A DNA stretch of 64,000 nucleotides from Hesseltinella vesiculosa (taxonomy: Eukaryota > Mucoromycota > Mucoromycetes > Mucorales > Cunninghamellaceae): positions 868,001 through 932,000 of the forward strand of contig MCGT01000004.1 of NCBI GenBank assembly GCA_002104935.1, given 5' to 3'. This document shows, one piece after another, positions 9,567-22,621 of the stretch. Numbering within the stretch: the stretch's first letter is position 1; each line of letters opens with the position of its first letter. The notes beneath the pieces are model-generated. The model was not told the DNA's origin. It ran no database searches and was given only the letters and a program-made list of their open reading frames with translations. Both the position numbers and the translations under genes were made by a program.

Positions 9567-12565
9567 CTAGTCAGTTTCGTGCTCATCCTCCTCATCTTTG
9601 AAGATCAGTTGCATGGCTGCGGTAAACTTGGGCAAAATAGGAATTTGCCGGATCAGAACAGACATCATGTCAAAGCTGAAGCAGACGTTGGCCTGTGCTT
9701 GCGACAGTGTTGGCACTTTGGCGTAGCGCTGACTAAAGTGATTGAGCAGTGTGTAACGAGCATTCATCCTGCAAAAAAAGAAACTGAGCTACTTCCCTTT
9801 TTCATAGCCTCGTCCGGCAAAAATAAAAGGGGACTTACCTTTGACCAACTTGCACAGCTTCTTCTGTTGTGCTATGGCGTTTGGCTATAGCCTCTTCCTT
9901 CATTCCATCCTCCAGTGTAGCTTCATGAATCAATAGCGTTGCATCTTTCCCAGCATCAATCAGTCGCTGACACGGCCGCGTGTCACCCGAGTATCTAAAA
10001 AAAGAAGGGATCGGGTCAACGTCCCATTTTCCTTCAAGAAGAAAATCCTACACAAGTTTCCAACCATCCTTGTGTTCCATGGACAGGCCATATGCCCAGC
10101 GACAATGGTCTACTTCAACCGAATTGACTCGAACAAGACCTAGTGTGTCCGCAAGTTTGGCCAGTCTAACAGGAGGGGGGAAGTCATGTGAATCCACCGT
10201 CGCCATCGGTTCTCGATTCCCGTGTTACTTTTTTTGGACCCAGTCTGCAGGTTGGGAGGCATTGGGAAGCGTTGCTTGGCAAGGGAGGAAATCGACCTTG
10301 GTAGTTGATCCAATGTGTTCCACATCATTGTATTCCTTGAGCCAAGTATTGAAAACAGCCGGTGCTACGAGTTGTAAGGAGGCAGATCCTCGGAGCTACA
10401 GAATGGTCAATCGCTGCACCATCCCATTTCCAGAGGGGGAGGGGGACTGTTACCTTTTTTCGTTGAGTCAACAAGTGTATCACACCAAGATGGTGATCAG
10501 CGTGAAGATGAGAGACAAAAATAAACTTCAGCGCCCTGAGTTCATCCTCAATGCTGTCCGCACCAAAATGTCGGAGCATTTGTCCATAGGTGCCTTCGCC
10601 AGCGTCCAGAAGCACAGAGCCATAGGATGGGATTTTGATCAACGTCGCACTGACTATATATAAAAAGGGTTGAGGTTCCCTTGCTCGCACTCTCTGCAAC
10701 TTACCGTTGCGGTATTTGGAGGGCACTGAGCTCCCGGTGCCTAGGGTAATGACACGAACGTCATGGCCAGGAAATTCGGACAGAGTGACTTGTTCGGCAT
10801 CCGACCTGGCTTGGGTAATGACTTGCTGGTATTCTTCGTTTTCGTCAAAGGATCTCATACCCTCATCGGTCGCTGCTCGAGCCAAATCAAATGGCTCGGG
10901 TGCCGGGGTAAATTGGCTCTGCTTACCAGGGCGGGCCTCGATTCGGTAGGATGACAGGTGTTGCAGAGGTCTGGATTTCGTCGGCAGGTTGCGATCTACA
11001 CGCAAAGGTGAGATCAACCAGGGAGGCAGCAAATGACTTACATATATCCAGAGTTGCCTCTGGTGTGTTTTGATAGAATGGCACGCTGAAGATGGAAGGG
11101 TCTAGTTTGGAGAGCTTGTACTGGCTGAGAGCATGGCTACGGAACATGGTGGCCTGGGCACAAACGCCAGGGCTGCTGATGATATGCTAAGAGTGGGAGG
11201 GAAAGAAAGGTATGAGGTGGGTCTTTGGCATCCCGTCGCAAGTTACATCGGTATTTTGGTGAAAGTTATTCATCCATTGTCTATAAGAGGGCTCGGCAAG
11301 CACTTCGTCGCTGGTGAGGTGAACAATGACCTTGACATTTTCATCGTTATAGTAGGGCTGAAAGGCAGTGGCCGAGACCAGTTCATCAATATAGGAAGGG
11401 TCAGGGCAGTCGATCACCATGAACAATGGACCAGGGATGTCGGGTTGGCAGACTTGGTCATGCGTCACCACTGTGCCGTCTTCCAATGTCACCGACCCGC
11501 CTCGCTGGAGCTGGCCTGTGGAAGAGTCAGATGAGCCAATGTGGACCTTGGCGATTCCATCCCGGATTTTTTTTTTATTCTCTCGCTCTCACTTACCAAA
11601 AAGGGGACCAGGCTTCACGCCGAGCTTGATAGCTTCCTTGGGAAGGAAGGTGCCACGTCGAGTAGGGAGTCGACAGATGTAGGAGATGGCCATGGGGTCT
11701 GGTTTTGTTCGAGGCAACGCTTTGGAGAGGTAGGCCATAGAACGAGGTTGTTTGGGAGCGTTGGGCCGCAGGGGGTGTGGTCGAGGCTGGCATGACGCTT
11801 CGATCGTATGCGATGGGGCGGCGGCTTCGCTTTCACCTGAACGACGATGGAACATCTGATCCAAGACATGCTGATAGTACTGGAGAGGGTTATCATGTTT
11901 GGTATTGTTGGAGGTGTGGTCCGACAGGTCTGAGGAACAGCTTTCGCGCGATCGCTTGACTCCAGCTTGCTTGGGTCGAGCGCGCACACTTGTCACATGG
12001 AGCAACTTATCATCGTACGTTTCCAAAGTATCTGAAAACTCTTGTGTTTCCACGGTGATGCCTGTCCTGAAACCGTGGAAGAATTAAAAAAAGTAAGATT
12101 TTTACCCCTCTTTTTCTTTCAGCGTTTACCGAAACACGAATTGACGGGTGGCAGCCATGAAATGAGTCAGGTTGGGACCACCACACAACTTGAGGTGATC
12201 AACACCTGCATCAGCAACCGTCAAGATCATGCCTGTAGAAGAAATGAAAGAATGTGAGCACGATCGATCATGAGGACTGATGCTTCGGCTTTGCCTGGTA
12301 AACCACCGGTGCACGCCCATTGATTGCGAGTCATAAAGACGGCTTTGACTTTGGCGAGCTTCAGTTTATCCTCGACACACAGGCGCTGAGTGCCTTCACG
12401 GCAGTTGAAGAGGTATCGTTGCTTGTCATGCTGAAGCAGAATCGTGGGAGGTCCTTCGCTGGACGATTGCCCAACAAAAAAGATCTGTGAAGCCATGGTG
12501 CGTCGTTGGAGGGGTTGAAAGATGGATCGGCGGAAGGTTAGGCGAATCGTGGTAAGAAAGGGCAT
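9567..12565 (-). CDS. TRZ1: tRNase Z, long form (ELAC2/Trz1), tRNA 3'-end endonuclease
   Basis: This metallo-beta-lactamase enzyme removes 3' trailers from precursor tRNAs. It is roughly 800 residues in about nine exons, the long form with an inactive N-terminal half and an active C-terminal half. The N-terminal half shows [16 protein letters not shown] and [14 protein letters not shown] segments. The C-terminal half has [33 protein letters not shown] and the catalytic metal motif HLHADHHLG. It continues with [20 protein letters not shown] and [11 protein letters not shown], then an [22 protein letters not shown] segment split by an intron. The upstream ATG (12565) gives an Arg-rich, mitochondrial-type leader; a second ATG at 12496 starts MASQIFF. 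One intron (12294-12233) has a GC donor. The acidic C-terminus ends EDEHETD. Confidence 0.93.
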
Positions 12566-13970
12566 AAATCAGTAGGCTTCCCTCTCGTGATCAAGCAATT
12601 CCCTTTTCTTGTCAAATCTAGGGAGAAGGAAAAAGAAAAAAAAAATTATTTTTGTTTTCCAGCCCTGTGCCTAAAATAATCAAGCTGTGCACGGGTCATC
12701 ATCACCCAATGCCGTTCGTCCCGAGCCCAGCAAAGAGACGGTGCAAGTGTTTTGGTGAGACGTACGCTGTCTATTGAGCCCCAGACTTGAAATCATCCAC
12801 TCTGGTCATCAGCGGACAACCACCTACGCCTTTGTTAAAAGATGCAGCGAAAGCCGTCGCACTTTTTATGCTGCGCCATGTTGCTCAGACTTCCAATGCC
12901 AGCATGACTTTGACTTGTTAAGCCCGGCAATCTGGCTGAAAAGACAGAGGTATGATTCAAAAAAGGTTGGCATTCTCAATCAACAAGAGCTTCTCATCGT
13001 GGACCTGTGGTCGCTGGAGATTAGCGTTGACGGCGGACATTAAATAACGGGCTTTGCTCACAGCATTCATTTTTGCTGAGGAATCGGGGAGGTCAAAACG
13101 CTGTGCACTCAAAAACATCCCAGGTCATCTTCTTAAAAAAAAAAAAAAGCAAAGGGGGTCCCCTTGCTGATCCAAATTCGGCATTCTATCAGTACGGTAG
13201 ATGATAAGGCAAGACTGGATTTAAAAAGAGCACGGTTTGTATCCAATGTGGTGTCGAGCTAGCAGGAATGACCGGTATTTGACTTGCTTAGCTATTTTTG
13301 TCAAGCATTGAGTGAACGCTGGTAATCCTACAGTAGTTCTGCGCCCAATGTAACCTTGAGAGCTGAAGCAGTGGAGAACGCATGCTGCTTTTTTGGTTTT
13401 TATGCCTCTATCTACGGCTCAAAACCAAACTTGTACTCAGTCGTTGGCGGGCCTACGCTGGAGCGGACCAGCGAATCACAGCGCTTGGGGCAGGGTGATC
13501 ATGTTGAAGTTTAAAAGCCGTGCTGCTTTAGAGAGACAGCTTCCTTGGGTGGGCCTTTGCCACAAGCAATCCAATGAGCTGACGCATGTGTAGGCAGCAA
13601 GGATTTATGGATCTATGACATCAGCAATGAAGTCGCCATTGGCGAAAGAAAAAAAAGCTCAAGGTTCTGATGCTTTGATTGGTCACATGCCAAGGCACAA
13701 ACACCTGGCCGATCAAAGCCTATTTTTTGCATGATAATTGGAGCTGGTCATGGAGAGGGTGACAGGATGGATGACCTCCGTGCCGTTTCAATGTGGTGAT
13801 ATCACAAGACCGTCCATCAAACGTGTCATCCGCAAATGAAAGCGCCATGTGGCCCAAAAAAAGTGACGGCCGCTGCGGCGGAAACGTCCCTTAAAAAAGA
13901 GCGTGTGAACCTCCTTTTTTAACTTTTTTCTTTTCTTTTTTTTTTTTTTTTTTTTTACGTGTAAACCAAG
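12566..13970. other. Intergenic region, 1.4 kb, no gene seen
   Basis: This is a divergent promoter region between tRNase Z and the paladin-like gene. ORFs here are short, lack homology I can recognise and lack splice-supported continuation. I found no tRNA-like box A/box B pair. Confidence 0.5.
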
Positions 13971-16900
13971 ATGCCATCAACATCATCTTCACCACAAACT
14001 CAAACGTTGTATGGCAGTCCACCTCCATCTCCACGCCTACCGGGCTTTCGAGCGCCATCGCACAACGACTCATTCAAGTTTGTTCCTGTAAAAACGTAAG
14101 CGCTTGCTTCCTATTTTATGCAAAGTGTTTCACCTTCTCTCCCAGTTCCACCATTAGTAAACAGGCGGTGCTCGGTAGCAGTCAAAAGCCAACAGCATTG
14201 CCTACCCATGATGGGTTTGACCAAAAGTCGCTTTTGAAATCGGTCGGCACAACAGTGAAGGCTCGCAATGGCAGCGTGCTGACAAGAAACACCATCCTGA
14301 AACTCGACCACTTTTCCAGTGGTAGGACGACAAGGTGCCCATGAAAAGCAGACGTACTCACTAGGCTTCTACTATCAACAGGAATGAATACGAATTTGGA
14401 TTTGCATCTTCATGGCGCTCCCAATTTCCGTCAAGCGGCTCTGGACGTGTATGGGGTAGCTCAGCCAACCGTAAGCTGACGTGCTAAAAATGGAAAATCA
14501 TGCGCTACTTTGAAATCCTGCAGAAACCTTATCTGGGCTATCTTCATTCTAGGTCATAGGCTTATCCACCATTCTTTCCGTTTTGGGCTGTCATCCAAAG
14601 CAAGCCCCTACCACCTCTTGCACCTGGTACGTGTTTGATTCAACTGTAAAAAAAAAAAAGCGAAGTCTCATTTTATCACTTTCCTCTTCAGGTTTTCTAC
14701 CCGCGAAGAACCTTTAGGTGAGGAGGCGACTGTCGGGGCGCTGGCTTATTTTTATGTCTTTATTGTAGTGTACCTCAATGGACATCCATTTGTTTTGCGC
14801 GAATATGCCAACCCCATGCAGAACATCAACATGTTTTGGGGCATAACCTCGGCCCGCCTGGAAAAGCTAGAAGAACGACTCAAGGCGGATGTCATCAAAG
14901 AAGCCGATGCGATGGGTGGGCTGCTGTTGGTCCATCAAGAATTAGCCGATGGCACCATTGTGCCATGCTACCTGCAAGCTGATCTTGTGCGCACTCCTCG
15001 CGAAGGTAAACCCGATCAGCTAACACATCACCTAGCTCAACCGGCCCACTTTTTTTCATGTCATAGTTTTTCAGTCGTTTCAGCAGGACGGTTTCCCGCT
15101 GAAATACTTTCGCATCCCGATTTCTCCTGAACAAGGCCCTGAAGACAATTATTTTGATGAATACGTGCGCGTGATTCGTGATCTTTCTCCAACAGAACCT
15201 CTGATCTTTAGCTGTGGCATGGGCAACGTCAGAAGTAAGTAACAAGAGGATAACCATCGAAAAAAAAAGACGCCAATCCCTCTCTTCTCAATAGCCACGG
15301 TGGGCATCATCATTGCGCAGCTGATCCGTCGTACGCAGCTGTTGGAACGCAATTTGCCTGACCCATTCATGATTCAAGGTTATGAGTATGGGCTTACCTC
15401 AGCCTCAGATTCCCTTTTTGCCTTTGGCAAGTCCAAAGATCAAGAGACACTTCTTCGTTTGGTTTACGTGCTTGAACAAGGTCAACTAAAGTCAAATACC
15501 AATCCCCCTGACACTCATCTCTTCCCTTTCTCTTGCTCAGCCCTGGAATCCAAAATGTCAATGCATTCAGCCATCGAATGGGCCTTGGAACGCGGCAACA
15601 ACCTGGATAACCTGAAGGAAGCCATCGTCGGCAACTATCACTCGGTTGCCTCCTTGACATCTGTACTCGAAAATGGTGATTTTCACAAACGCTTGCTGGA
15701 TGAGATGATCGATCAATGTATGCCAAACGCTTCCTCCTCCATGAGAGAACCACCGTGACAGCTAACCCATTGTTTTTTTTTTTTTTTGAAATGCAGCCGA
15801 TGAGCTGGTGCATCTTCGAGAAATGATATTAGCAAATCGTATCCGCTATAGCTGTGCACAAGCGCCTGGTGACAAGCCGTATGCCAAGCAGCTCTATCTT
15901 GAACGTGCGTCCAAGTCGTTGCAGCGCTACTTTTTTTTGATCTGTTTTGCTGCCTATGTTAACCAGAGCCCGGACACCCGGTTTGACACCCGGTTCAGCT
16001 CCTGGATCAAGACCCATACTGAGATCTGGGCCATGCTAGAAAACATGCGTCGCAAAGGCCCCCGCCTCTATTACTTCCGACCCATTCAAGAACTTGACAC
16101 CATAGTCAACAACCCCACGTCGCTCAACCCGCTCTCCCGCTACCGCGGTGCCTATGGTATGTTTGATATGGTTGGTGCTCGTGATCTTGATGGCATGGTC
16201 ATGAACGAAATGGAAAACCTCATCATCAAGGTACAGTCTTGCACTAGCAACCCCCTCCCCCCTATGACTGACGTTTCCCCCCCCTTTTTTTTTATTTACT
16301 TGTCTATCCTAGTCTCGACGGGGAGATGTGTTTACAGCCCAGACGCTACTCAAGGTTGACTTTTGGTACTATCACTACCTCAACAATGAGCAACACCCTT
16401 CACACACAGTGTTCCATGCTAATACATCACCCCGACATCTGGAATCCATCAACAACAGCCAGCCGCAAACACATCATGCCTTTTTCATCGAAGGCGCCTC
16501 CAACTTCCGTCGGATCGACCACACGCGCATCTACGGCATTGCCCAGCCCACCGTGTATGGCCTTCGCCAAGTGCTCCACCAGCTGTTTACCTGCCAACCA
16601 CGCAACGAGCGTCTACTTTGGATCAACCTCCGAGAAGAACCCATCATCTACATCAATGGCATCCCATATGTGCTGCGTGACCGCTACTACAGCCTGCGCA
16701 ATATCCGGGCGTACCGCGGCATCACCGGCTCGCGCCTGGAACAGGTCGAAAAGCGGCTCAAGCAGGATGTACTGCGCGAACTCAATGCCTATGGCGGCCG
16801 AGTCCTGCTCCATGGTGAAAACCAAGATGGCCAGGTGTTTGCTCAGTGGGAAGAAGTCACGCCGCAAGACGTGCTGACCGTGCGGGAAGTCATGGAAGCC

Positions 16901-19417
16901 GTGACCCTGGAAATTGCCAGAGACCTTGACCTCCAAGACGCCAACCTGGTCAACTACCACCGCATCCCTATGACAGCCGAAAAAGCCCCCGAATATGAAG
17001 ATCTGGATGACCTGCGTGCCATCGTCGCCAATGCGGATCTCGGAAAGACAGCCATTGTCATGAACTGCCAAATCGGGGTTGGCCGCTCCACAACGGGTAA
17101 AAAAAAAAAAAAAAGAAGACGATAACAAGAGTGAGAGGCGTGGCCGATGACTAGCAGCTAACCCAATCTCTCCTTTTTTTTTTTTTTTGTTCGTCACTAG
17201 GTACTGTCATCGCAACCTTACTGACACGATGGATGCAGCACGGACAGCCCTTTGATGAACCCGTCCAGCCAACCACCGACAACCCCGTGTCAGCCTACAT
17301 ACCGCCCAAGCACTACCTGAACTACCAAATCATCAACAGCTTGCTCCGCGTCATAAAACGTGGCCTGGAAAACAAACAGGTGGTGGACGACGTGCTGGAT
17401 CAATGTGACCTGACCATCAACCTACGCGATGTAGTCGAGAAAGTGCGTATCCAGGCCGAGACCGAAACCGACGACGTCGAGCGCCGTCGCAAAATCAAAC
17501 GTGGCATGGTGGCTCTGGAGCGCTACTACGTGCTGATCTGTTTCCAAGTCTACCTCGATACAACGCCACCAGACTTGCTTCACGAAACCATGTCGTTCCG
17601 CCAATGGATGAAACAGCATCTGGAGCTGGCCACCATCCTCAAGGAGCTGCAGACCGCCAGCGACATGTCGGCGATTGTGCCTGTGGAAAAGGATGAGCAA
17701 GCGCTGTCGATGTATGATGTCCAAGACCAGGGCCAACAAGGTGATGGGCTAGCCTTGACCAGCGAAGTGCTCCAGGTGCTCCAAGCACGCCATGGCCAAG
17801 TCCTGGCCAAACACACCATCCTGAAGCACGACGCCTTCCCTGGCTGCCAAAAGATGAGCCTCCGAGAAAAGATCCCTGGCGCCTACAACTTCCGCCGCGT
17901 CGCTGTGGACCAAGTCAAGCAAGCAGCGTATCGTACCATCGAGGCTTCAGCCATTGGCGGACTGGCAGTCGACATGGCTTTGCTCCAGCAGCAATGGGCA
18001 AGAGATGAGAGCTCAACGGCCATGCCGGCATTCCCGAACCCTCCGTTTATTTGCGGATGCGCCATGCCCAACAAGGACGCCATCAAGGAGGTGCTGAAGG
18101 CCATGGATGCCGGGCCGGGCGGGTCCCGCCGAGTGATTTGGACGTGTCTGCGTGAAGAGCCGGTGCTTTATGTGAACAGGCGGCCATATGTCCTGCGCCT
18201 CCACCACAACCCTCTGCGCAATTTGGAAACCACGGGCATCACCACCGACCGCGTGGAGCACATGGAACGCATCATGCAAAGGGAAACCTTGGAAGAACTG
18301 AAACTCTATCATGGTCGCCTCCTCATTCATGACGAAGAAACAACCGAAAAAGGTGGCTTTGTTTTGGTTGTAAGTGAATCCAGAAAAAAAAAAAGGGGGG
18401 TGGGCTCAGGTGGCAGAAAAGAAGAAGCTGTATTGACTCTGTTGGTGGCAAAATCCTGTTTTTTTTTTTTTTTTTTTTTTGTAGCCTACTTGGGAAAGTG
18501 TTTTACCCGATTGCATTGAAACACCTGATCAAGTGTTCCAGTCGATCATTGGCGAAGGTTTCCAAGTGGATTACTTGCGCATTCCAATGCAAGTTTATGA
18601 AAGAGATGCGGGGAGTGAAATGAGAGATGTGGAAGAAGGGGTCTGTGGCAGGTCACAAGAGTTCTACAGTTTTATTTACACGCATTCTTTTTTTTTTTTT
18701 CTTCCAACAGCACGGATGAACAAGCCCCCATACCAGATGTCTTTGATCAATTCATTGATCGACTCAAGAGAATGGATGACCACTCGGATATGATTTTTAA
18801 TTGTCAAATGGGGTAAACACCTAGCAACCAGCAACTGAGACGCCATGGAAAACCCAACTCCTTTTTTTTTTAGCCGAGGACGCACAACTACTGGCATGGT
18901 GACCTCTTGTTTGGTGGCAATGACTCGCCAAGGGACTGCTTCTCTGGCTGACATTGGCGAAGATGGACCGGAATACGACGCCAAACATGACGAAAACGAA
19001 GAGCGACGACGGCTTCAAAATGGTGAATACCGAATGATTTTGCAGCTGGTATCGGTGCTGAGCTACGGCAAGCTTGCCAAGCGACTGACGGATCGTGCCA
19101 TCAACATGTGCGACCATATGCAGAACTTGCGCAAGGCGGTCTATGACTTGAAACTTCGAATGGACGCAGCCGACCCCGGCTCCTCGAAATGGCGTATTGC
19201 GTCTTTAGGAGCAACAAATTACTTGGTTCGGTATTTTTATTTGATTGTCTTTGCCAACTACCTATTGGAACGCTCCTCCGACGTCTCACCTGACAGTCAT
19301 GACCTGACGACCGGCGGCTTGGTCACCACCAGCGATGGCCTGTCTTTCAAACACTGGCTCAAGCAGCGCCGAGAAATCACCAACATCATTAAATACCAAG
19401 CTAAAGATCTGTCTTAA
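13971..19417 (+). CDS. Paladin-like protein with three PTP-like phytase (inositol hexakisphosphate) repeats
   Basis: Fungal paladin relatives are built from cysteine-phosphatase (CX5R) domains of the PTP-like phytase type; the substrate in fungi is not established. About 1,400 residues in some 15 exons contain three copies of one module. Each copy has a REEPxxYxNxxPxVLR block (near 14700, 16630 and 18150) and a CX5R loop: CGMGNVR (about 15213-15233), CQIGVGR (about 17066-17086) and CQMGRGR (split by the intron after 18811). Each module also starts with an NFR...GVAQPT or GIAQPT-like element (GAPNFRQ, GASNFRR, GAYNFRR). A helical segment with a YFxLICFxxY pattern follows the first two modules and YFYLIVFANY follows the third. 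All three Cys and Arg residues are kept, so activity is plausible. The N-terminus is Ser/Pro-rich. Confidence 0.88.
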
Positions 19418-20359
19418 GATCTGCTCCCCTCCTCTGGCTGTGCATTCAAATAAAACCATCTGCCATTTTTTTGATGTTAGACAAAAGGGCACGGTGACAC
19501 AAATTGCAACACTTGCATGAACCAGCCTTTTCCTGGTGACTGACTTTTTTCTTTGAAACGCTCTCTTAAAGTGACAGGACACAGGGATAAAAGGCATGTG
19601 GCGTAAGAATATCAAAATCACAGGGTCTTGGGCGAGATCTCCATTGAAAAAATAGGATGTGGAGAAGCTTTGATTTGTGGAAAATCCGGTTTGCTTTCTC
19701 TGCATAATTGCATTGCTTTATTTTTTTAGTTTTTTTTAAAAAAAAAACGTGTTCTGACCAAGTTTCAGCTGCTAGGATAGAGAGTGTGAAACAAGGATGA
19801 AATATCCATGAGATACGGATGATCTTTGCTTGTTGAGGCACCTTTTGCACCGAGCCACGGAAAAGCGTCGGGATGAAGGGCATGTTTGGTCAAGATCGGT
19901 CTGCATGTGGGGAAAGGGGAGAGATGTTCTTGATGAAGTTGCTTAAAAAGTAGTAACAAGGTTTTCTTTCCGCCGGTTTGATTTCAAAACAAAGGCGTAG
20001 GCAATTTACTAGCTCATAAAAAAAAATCCCTTGCTTTTTTCATTCCCTGGCAACTTTGGGACTTTCGAGCCAGGACCCTCCAGTTTTTTTTTTTTTGCGC
20101 CACCAGAGCCATTTGTTTCAAAATAAAGCCACTATCTCCTGGAATCACTATTTAAAAACAGGATTCTCCCTATCAGTAAAATCAATTATATGAGCTGAGG
20201 AAGCAAGAGAAATGGCCTGCATGAATTTAAACTGTGGGCTGAGATTGAGAGCGGACCAATAAATAGGGGCGGCTGCACGCAGGCTTGTCTTTTTTTTTTT
20301 TTTTTCCTATTTTTTATTCTTTGCATCTTCTTTCTTATAATTTATTTTTGATATAAAGC
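19418..20359. other. Intergenic region, 0.9 kb
   Basis: This AT-rich sequence lies between two co-directional genes. It has T-runs and a TATAAA-like motif (20351-20356) immediately before the next ATG. No coding exon is supported. Confidence 0.5.
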
Positions 20360-22199
20360 ATGAAACCTTATCAGGGATCAATTGCCTTTCTACCACCTTC
20401 GCCTACGTCACCTACCACCAAAAATGAGAGCATGTATTTTCCTCTTCAAGTCAATACCGAGCTGCTTACCCCTTCACCCTCACCTACACCCCCTTTGCCA
20501 TCATCAGCATCATCATCTTGGAAAGAACCCTTTACTCTCTACTCCCCTCCTGTTTCTCCATTAGTAAGGACTGCTTTCAGAAAAAAAAGTGCCACACAGA
20601 AAAACCTTAATCTTTTTTACGCCCTCGTGGCACTTTTTTTTTCCCTAGACATCGATCCAAGACAGAACCAACCAGAACACGAAGAAACGATCAACGCCAT
20701 CCCCCCCACCCATGCCACCCGCACCTTGGGAACTCCATTGGAAATCTGTCAACGTCGAGCAACTCACTCTCGAAAACGCCAAGCTCCAACGCGCCAACCG
20801 CCTACTCAAAGTCGACACTGAACGACGAGTCGCCGAGCAACTGGAACCCCTGGATCGCCGCATTGAAACCTTGACCATTGCCAACATCCGGTGGCAACGC
20901 TCTGCTCGTCTTTTGCAGCAAGAACTGGACGATGCTAAATCCCAATTCGATCAATGGAAGCTTCGTGCCTTGACCAACAGTCAATGGATGGGCCCGGAAT
21001 ATCAGTTTCTTGTCAACACTGTCAATGCCCTTCAACACCAGGTAAATCCCCCCCCTCTCTTTTTTTTTTTTTTTTTTTGCTTCTTCTCCCTCTCTCACCC
21101 CCCCTTTCAAAATTGTCATTTACTGCTTGTCCTTTGGACACCCCTTGTCTATTTTACCCATGATTCACCCTCCCTCCTTTTCTCTCTCCCCCCTCTCTAA
21201 CTCTCCCACAGCGAAATAATGAATTGTTTAGATGACAATTCTGGCGCGTGCACCATCTCATTCGATTTTGATTCTTTAGGCACAAGGAAAAAATGAGGAT
21301 TGTTGGGAAGCCCGGGCCGCTGCTGATCCGACCATGACGCAATTGCGGAAATTGCTTTACCAAGAACATAACCTGCTCGCGTCTCCCAACCAGCAGCGCG
21401 TCCAGGACCTGGAGCAAGAGCTACAGCTGGCGCAAGAGCTGCTGGACGAACAAGCCTATGATATATTGACCCTCAAGACAGAGCTGCAGCACAAAAATCA
21501 ATTAGTAACTTCACTGGAAAAAGAAATCAATGCCATGGATGACCGACTAGATGAGCTGCAGGAGGTAAAGAAAAAAAATGTATTGGGCGGCACTTTTGCA
21601 TGCTAACCTGTGGATCCATTTTATTTATTTTTATTTATATTTAGCTGCTTGGAGCCAATAGTTTGACCGGGCATGCAGATTTGTTGAAGGATCACAGATG
21701 TCTCCCTGATGCCCATGATCTGTCAAGTCATTGGCATGACGAGAGCAAGTCCAAATCGGCTCTCCTGTCGCTCTCCTTGCTCGATGCCAAACACCTGCCT
21801 GATCACGACGACAACAACGAGCAGATGACACGTGACTTGCATCGCCGACCCACCTCTTCCATTTACTCGTCCTCGACGCTCATGACCTCGCACAGTTCGT
21901 TTAGCGGCGCGCCTGAACTGATCTCCTTTTGGAAAGACGCCGCCGCGGAGCTTCAAAAAGACCTTGGCACCCGCCTGCTGGTTTCCCTGCCGGGCGCGTT
22001 TCCCACTGGGACCAGCATCATACCACCCTCGAGCAGGTCGATGGTCGACACCAGCCATTGCTTCTTACTCCTGGCAACCTCCCTCGCCTTGGCCAGCTTC
22101 TTTGGCTACACAGATGACGTCCTTGTGCCATTGACTCTCTTTTCTCTTTTAATTTGGTATGGCTTTGTGCCTGCCGGTATTTCCTTGGATATGACCTGA
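20360..22199 (+). CDS. Coiled-coil protein with C-terminal membrane segment, family unknown
   Basis: I do not recognise this protein. The start ATG at 20360 opens a Pro/Ser/Thr-rich N-terminus. An intron (20564 to about 20648) joins PPVSPL to TSIQDRTNQN. Two further introns lie near 21043-21280 and 21565-21643. The middle is a long predicted coiled coil (VEQLTLENAKLQRANRLLK onward, then RVQDLEQELQLAQELL and HKNQLVTSLEKEI). A Ser-rich linker leads to two closely spaced hydrophobic stretches (HCFLLLATSLALASFFGY and LVPLTLFSLLIWYGFVPAG) a few residues from the end. This suggests a membrane-anchored tether or scaffold facing the cytosol, about 470 residues long. Function is not assigned. Confidence 0.65.
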
Positions 22200-22621
22200 G
22201 CCACGAAGAAAAAAAAATAGCAGCTTATTTTTGCTCTCCTTTGCATAGAAAACCATTCCCATCTAGATTTATTTTTATTTTTGCAAATAAAGTTAGGAGC
22301 AGCACTTTTTTATTTTTTGCTGTCAATGCACAATGGAGTCTCCTTTTGCTTCTAGACGAACCCCCCCTTTTTTTTTATGAAAGACATGCAGCAGACCTTC
22401 TCAGTTTGCTCTTTTTTTAAAGTTTGACGTGGGTGCATTGTGAGACTCAAAATAAATGGGCTGAACATTTCATTGACAAAATTACTAAAACACAAGGTTA
22501 CATCCGAGATCCCATTGTTTGTTTTCAAGGAGAGAAGAAAACTTTGACTCGATTTTTTTTTTATTTTCTTCACAAAGGAGGCCTCCCGCTGTTCATTTTT
22601 CAATTTCAATGCAAAAAAAAC
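22200..22621. other. Convergent intergenic spacer
   Basis: This is AT-rich 3' flanking sequence of two convergent genes, with AATAAA-like signals (for example near 22286). Nothing else was seen. Confidence 0.5.
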
